Positions 61,086-64,000 of a stretch of 64,000 bases of DNA are shown one piece after another. Source of the DNA: Pseudomonas asplenii (GTDB lineage Bacteria; Pseudomonadota; Gammaproteobacteria; Pseudomonadales; Pseudomonadaceae); NCBI RefSeq assembly GCF_001293465.1, contig NZ_JSYZ01000018.1:124001-188000 (forward strand). The letters run 5' to 3'. Within the stretch, counting starts at the first letter, position 1. Each line of letters opens with the position of its first letter. The position numbers and the translations under genes are program-made. The notes below the pieces were generated by a model. It made no database searches. It was not told the DNA's origin and saw only the letters and a program-made list of their open reading frames with translations.

Positions 61086-62783
61086 TCACTGACCCCAGGA
61101 GTCGCGCAGGGTCACGGTACGGTTGAATACCGGGGCTCCTGGTTTCGAGTCCTTGATATCCGCGCAGAAGTAGCCTTCGCGCTCGAACTGGAAACGGTCT
61201 TCCGGCTGTGCGTTGCCCAACGAGGGTTCGGCACGACAACCGGTGAGGACCTGCAGGGAATCAGGGTTGATGTTGTCCAGGAAACTTGCGCCGTCTTCGG
61301 CCTTCTCCGGGTTCGGCGAGCGGAACAGACGATCGTACAGGCGCACCTCGCACTCGACGCTGGCAGCCGCCGGCACCCAGTGGATCACGCCCTTGACCTT
61401 GCGACCCTCGGGGTTCTTGCCCAGGGTGTCCGGGTCATAGGAGCAGCGCAGCTCGACGATGTTGCCATCGGCATCCCTGATCGCCTCGTCGGCACGGATC
61501 ACGTAGCTGCCGCGCAGACGCACCTCACCCGCCGGTTCCAGGCGCTTGTAGCCCTTGGGCGGCTCTTCCATGAAATCGTCGCGATCGATGTAGATCTCAC
61601 GGGCGAACGGCAACTGGCGCACCCCCATGTCTTCCTTCGGATGGCAGGGCAGTTCGAGGTTCTCGACCTGGCCTTGCGGGTAGTTGGTGATCACCACCTT
61701 CAGCGGACGCAGCACGCACATGGCACGTGGCGCGCTCTGGTCGAGGTCGTCACGGATGCTGAATTCCAGCATGCCGAAGTCCACCACACCGTCGGAACGG
61801 TTGGTGCCCACCATCTCGCAGAAGTTGCGGATGGATTTGGGCGTGTAGCCGCGACGACGGAAGCCTGACAGGGTCGACATGCGCGGGTCGTCCCAACCAT
61901 TGACGTGCTTCTCGTCCACCAGTTGCTTGAGCTTGCGCTTGCTGGTGATGGTGTAGTTCAGGTTCAGCCGCGAGAACTCGTACTGGCGCGGCTTGCACGG
62001 CACCGACAGGTTGTCCAGGAACCATTCGTACAGCGGACGATGGCCTTCGAATTCCAGGGTGCAGATCGAATGGGTGATACCCTCGATGGCATCCGACTGA
62101 CCGTGAGTGAAGTCATAGTTCGGGTAGATGCACCACTTGTCACCGGTCTGGTGGTGATGGGCATGGCGGATGCGGTAGAGGATCGGGTCACGCAGGTTCA
62201 TGTTCGGCGAGGCCATGTCGATCTTGGCCCGCAATACACGCTCGCCGTCCTTGAACTCACCGGCCTTCATGCGCGCGAACAAGTCGAGGTTCTCCTCGAC
62301 GGAACGCTCGCGGAACGGGCTGTTCTTGCCCGGCTCGGTCAGGCTGCCGCGGTATTCCTTGGCCTGCTCTGGAGTCAGGTCGTCGACATAGGCCTTGCCG
62401 GCCTTGATCAGTTCAACCGCCCAGTCATGCAGTTGATCGAAATACTGCGAGGCGTAGCGCACTTCGCCGGCCCACTCGAAACCCAGCCACTTGACGTCAC
62501 GCTCGATGGCGTCGATGTACTCCTGATCTTCCTTGGCCGGGTTGGTGTCGTCGAAACGCAGGTGCGTGACGCCACCGAACTCCTGGGCCAAACCGAAGTT
62601 CACGCAGATCGACTTGGCGTGACCGATGTGCAGGTAGCCGTTGGGCTCAGGCGGAAAACGCGTGACGATCTGGGTGTGCTTGCCCGAATCCAGGTCGGCC
62701 TGAATGATCGGGCGCAGGAAGTTGACCGGGACAGCCGGGCCGGTCTTGGCGTTCGAAGTAGGGTCGACAGTGGGCTTGCTCAT
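61086..62783 (-). CDS. glnS: Glutaminyl-tRNA synthetase
   Basis: A 565-residue class I synthetase that charges tRNA-Gln. The HIGH motif is PPEPNGYLHIGHAKS, the KMSKS variant is TITSKRKLKQL, and the glutamine-site residues lie in RFDDTNPAKE. The C-terminal beta-barrel anticodon domain is complete. The start MSKPTVDPTS was chosen over a 69-residue longer frame of low quality. It is divergent from ppiB. Confidence 0.98.
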   Translation of the reverse strand: MSKPTVDPTSNAKTGPAVPVNFLRPIIQADLDSGKHTQIVTRFPPEPNGYLHIGHAKSICVNFGLAQEFGGVTHLRFDDTNPAKEDQEYIDAIERDVKWLGFEWAGEVRYASQYFDQLHDWAVELIKAGKAYVDDLTPEQAKEYRGSLTEPGKNSPFRERSVEENLDLFARMKAGEFKDGERVLRAKIDMASPNMNLRDPILYRIRHAHHHQTGDKWCIYPNYDFTHGQSDAIEGITHSICTLEFEGHRPLYEWFLDNLSVPCKPRQYEFSRLNLNYTITSKRKLKQLVDEKHVNGWDDPRMSTLSGFRRRGYTPKSIRNFCEMVGTNRSDGVVDFGMLEFSIRDDLDQSAPRAMCVLRPLKVVITNYPQGQVENLELPCHPKEDMGVRQLPFAREIYIDRDDFMEEPPKGYKRLEPAGEVRLRGSYVIRADEAIRDADGNIVELRCSYDPDTLGKNPEGRKVKGVIHWVPAAASVECEVRLYDRLFRSPNPEKAEDGASFLDNINPDSLQVLTGCRAEPSLGNAQPEDRFQFEREGYFCADIKDSKPGAPVFNRTVTLRDSWGQ

Positions 62784-63025
62784 AAGATCCTTGGACGTAA
62801 CAAGTGCGTGGCCCGGATAGGCCGGGTCAATCAAAACTCCTATCATAGCCGAACCTGTCAAGCCCCTGACAGGGCCAGCCGGAAAACCGCTGCTTTTAAT
62901 ACCGGCGGTATAAAAACCCTCGAAATGCCCGGCAAGCACGTTAAACTCCCCGCCCAGGTTGTGGCGCAGCCCCTTGAAGGGGCCGGCCACGTCCCACGAA
63001 TTTCCTGAACAGAGCGATAGCTACC

Positions 63026-63529
63026 ATGACTCAAGTCAAACTGACCACCAACCACGGCGAGATCGTTCTCGAGCTGAACGCCGAAAAAGCCCCGCTGACC
63101 GTTGCCAACTTCGTTGAATACGTCAAGGCCGGCCATTACAGCAACACCGTGTTCCACCGCGTCATCGGCAACTTCATGATCCAGGGCGGCGGTTTCGAGC
63201 CAGGCATGAAGGAAAAGAAAGACAAGCGCCCAAGCATCCAGAACGAAGCGGACAACGGCCTGTCGAACGACAAGTACACCATCGCCATGGCCCGTACCAT
63301 GGAGCCGCATTCGGCTTCCGCGCAGTTCTTCATCAACGTCACCGACAACGGTTTCCTCAACCACAGCGCCAAGACCGTTCAGGGCTGGGGCTACGCGGTA
63401 TTCGGCAAGGTGATCGCCGGCACTGAAGTGGTCGACAGCATCAAGGGCGTTGCCACCACCATGAAGGCAGGCCACCAGGACGTACCGGCAGAAGACGTGA
63501 TCATCGAGAAAGCCGAGATCGTTGAGTGA
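63026..63529 (+). CDS. ppiB: Cyclophilin-type peptidyl-prolyl isomerase B
   Basis: A 167-residue cytoplasmic cyclophilin with no signal peptide. Active-site features are FHRVIGNFMIQGG, ASAQFFINVTDNGFLN and the late VFGKVIAG. Its stop overlaps the GTG start of lpxH, so the two genes are translationally coupled, as usual in Pseudomonas. Confidence 0.97.
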   Translation: MTQVKLTTNHGEIVLELNAEKAPLTVANFVEYVKAGHYSNTVFHRVIGNFMIQGGGFEPGMKEKKDKRPSIQNEADNGLSNDKYTIAMARTMEPHSASAQFFINVTDNGFLNHSAKTVQGWGYAVFGKVIAGTEVVDSIKGVATTMKAGHQDVPAEDVIIEKAEIVE

Positions 63530-64000
63530 TACTGCTGATTTCAGACTTGCATCTGGAAGAGGAGCGCCCGGACATCACCCGGGCGTTTCTGGATTTCCTC
63601 GCCGGACGAGCCCGTTCGGCACAAGCGTTATATATCCTTGGCGACTTCTTCGAAGCCTGGATCGGCGACGATGCCATGACCCCTTTCCAACGCTCGATCT
63701 GCGCGGCACTGCGCGAGGTCAGCGAGGGCGGCACCCCGATTTTCCTGATGCACGGCAACCGCGATTTCCTGCTCGGCAAGGCCTTCTGCAAGGCAGCCGG
63801 AGCCACGCTGCTCAAGGACCCGAGCGTGGTGCAAATCAATGGCGAGCCGGTGCTGTTGATGCACGGCGACAGCCTGTGCACCCGCGACGAGGCCTACATG
63901 CGCCTGCGTCGCTACCTGCGCAACCCCATCAGCCTGTTCATCCTGCGGCACCTGCCGTTGCGTACCCGGCACAAGCTGGCGCGCAAGCTGCGCAGCGAAA
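63526..64000 (+). CDS. lpxH: UDP-2,3-diacylglucosamine hydrolase, 5' part (runs off the window)
   Basis: The first 158 residues of LpxH, which cleaves UDP-2,3-diacylglucosamine to lipid X in lipid A synthesis. Translation begins at a GTG overlapping the ppiB stop (GTGA) and gives ILLISDLHLEE. Metal-binding calcineurin-type motifs are SDLHL, GDFFEAWIGDD, HGNRDF and LMHGDS. The full protein is about 240 residues; the rest lies beyond base 64000. Confidence 0.95.
   Translation, partial: MILLISDLHLEEERPDITRAFLDFLAGRARSAQALYILGDFFEAWIGDDAMTPFQRSICAALREVSEGGTPIFLMHGNRDFLLGKAFCKAAGATLLKDPSVVQINGEPVLLMHGDSLCTRDEAYMRLRRYLRNPISLFILRHLPLRTRHKLARKLRSE

Overview
The window is chromosomal DNA of a Pseudomonas, most likely of the fluorescens/putida side of the genus. 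The evidence is high GC content with strong third-position G/C, the block folD - tRNA - tig - clpP - clpX - lon - hupB - ppiD followed by cysS/glnS/ppiB/lpxH, the order dnaQ/rnhA/methyltransferase/gloB/mltD/npp transporter as in P. aeruginosa PAO1, and many REP/REPIN-type inverted repeats between genes. It opens inside uvrB and closes inside lpxH. No phage, plasmid, insertion sequence or CRISPR array was seen.

Bases 1-16,400 are a mosaic of small accessory units: the uvrB 3' end, a TauE/SafE permease divergent from an AraC regulator, an unknown protein with a CoiA-like Cys/His cluster, a secreted unknown, a DapF-like protein that has lost both catalytic cysteines, a carboxymuconolactone-decarboxylase-like protein, a glucarate module (gudD, MFS transporter, divergent FadR-type GntR regulator with operator-like sites), an HxlR/MFS divergent pair, and a four-gene stress unit. 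That unit is an exported catalase-like peroxidase and cytochrome b561, divergent from an ECF sigma and its anti-sigma. Both sides carry the same GGAAT-N16-CGTC promoter.

Bases 15,400-23,000 hold an IclR regulator divergent from a seven-gene operon: a polyamine-type ABC importer plus a three-subunit flavin/Fe-S amine oxidase of the opine oxidase/HcnABC superfamily. This looks like uptake and oxidation of one N-substituted amino acid or opine-like compound. Then come an AFG1/ZapE-like ATPase, a leucine-rich-repeat protein kinase, a YebC-family regulator and an orphan VgrG that lacks the usual C-terminal spike.

Bases 28,700-32,900 contain the 2-aminoethylphosphonate pathway (LysR regulator, phnW, phnX), an NADPH-FMN reductase and small conserved genes. 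Bases 33,000-36,800 contain a LysR regulator and a lysine decarboxylase (ldcA) followed 19 bases later by a streptothricin-acetyltransferase-like GNAT gene.

Bases 36,900-64,000 are core genome: replication and repair (dnaQ, rnhA), glyoxalase II, MltD, the NppA1A2BCD peptide importer with two tandem binding proteins, the PpiD/HU/Lon/ClpX/ClpP/trigger factor protein-quality block (lon has a clear sigma-32 promoter), tRNA-Arg/His/Leu, folD, cysS, glnS, ppiB and the start of lpxH. Two details stand out in the core: a degenerate tRNA-like gene between hupB and ppiD, and the absence of fabI from its PAO1 position between nppD and ppiD.
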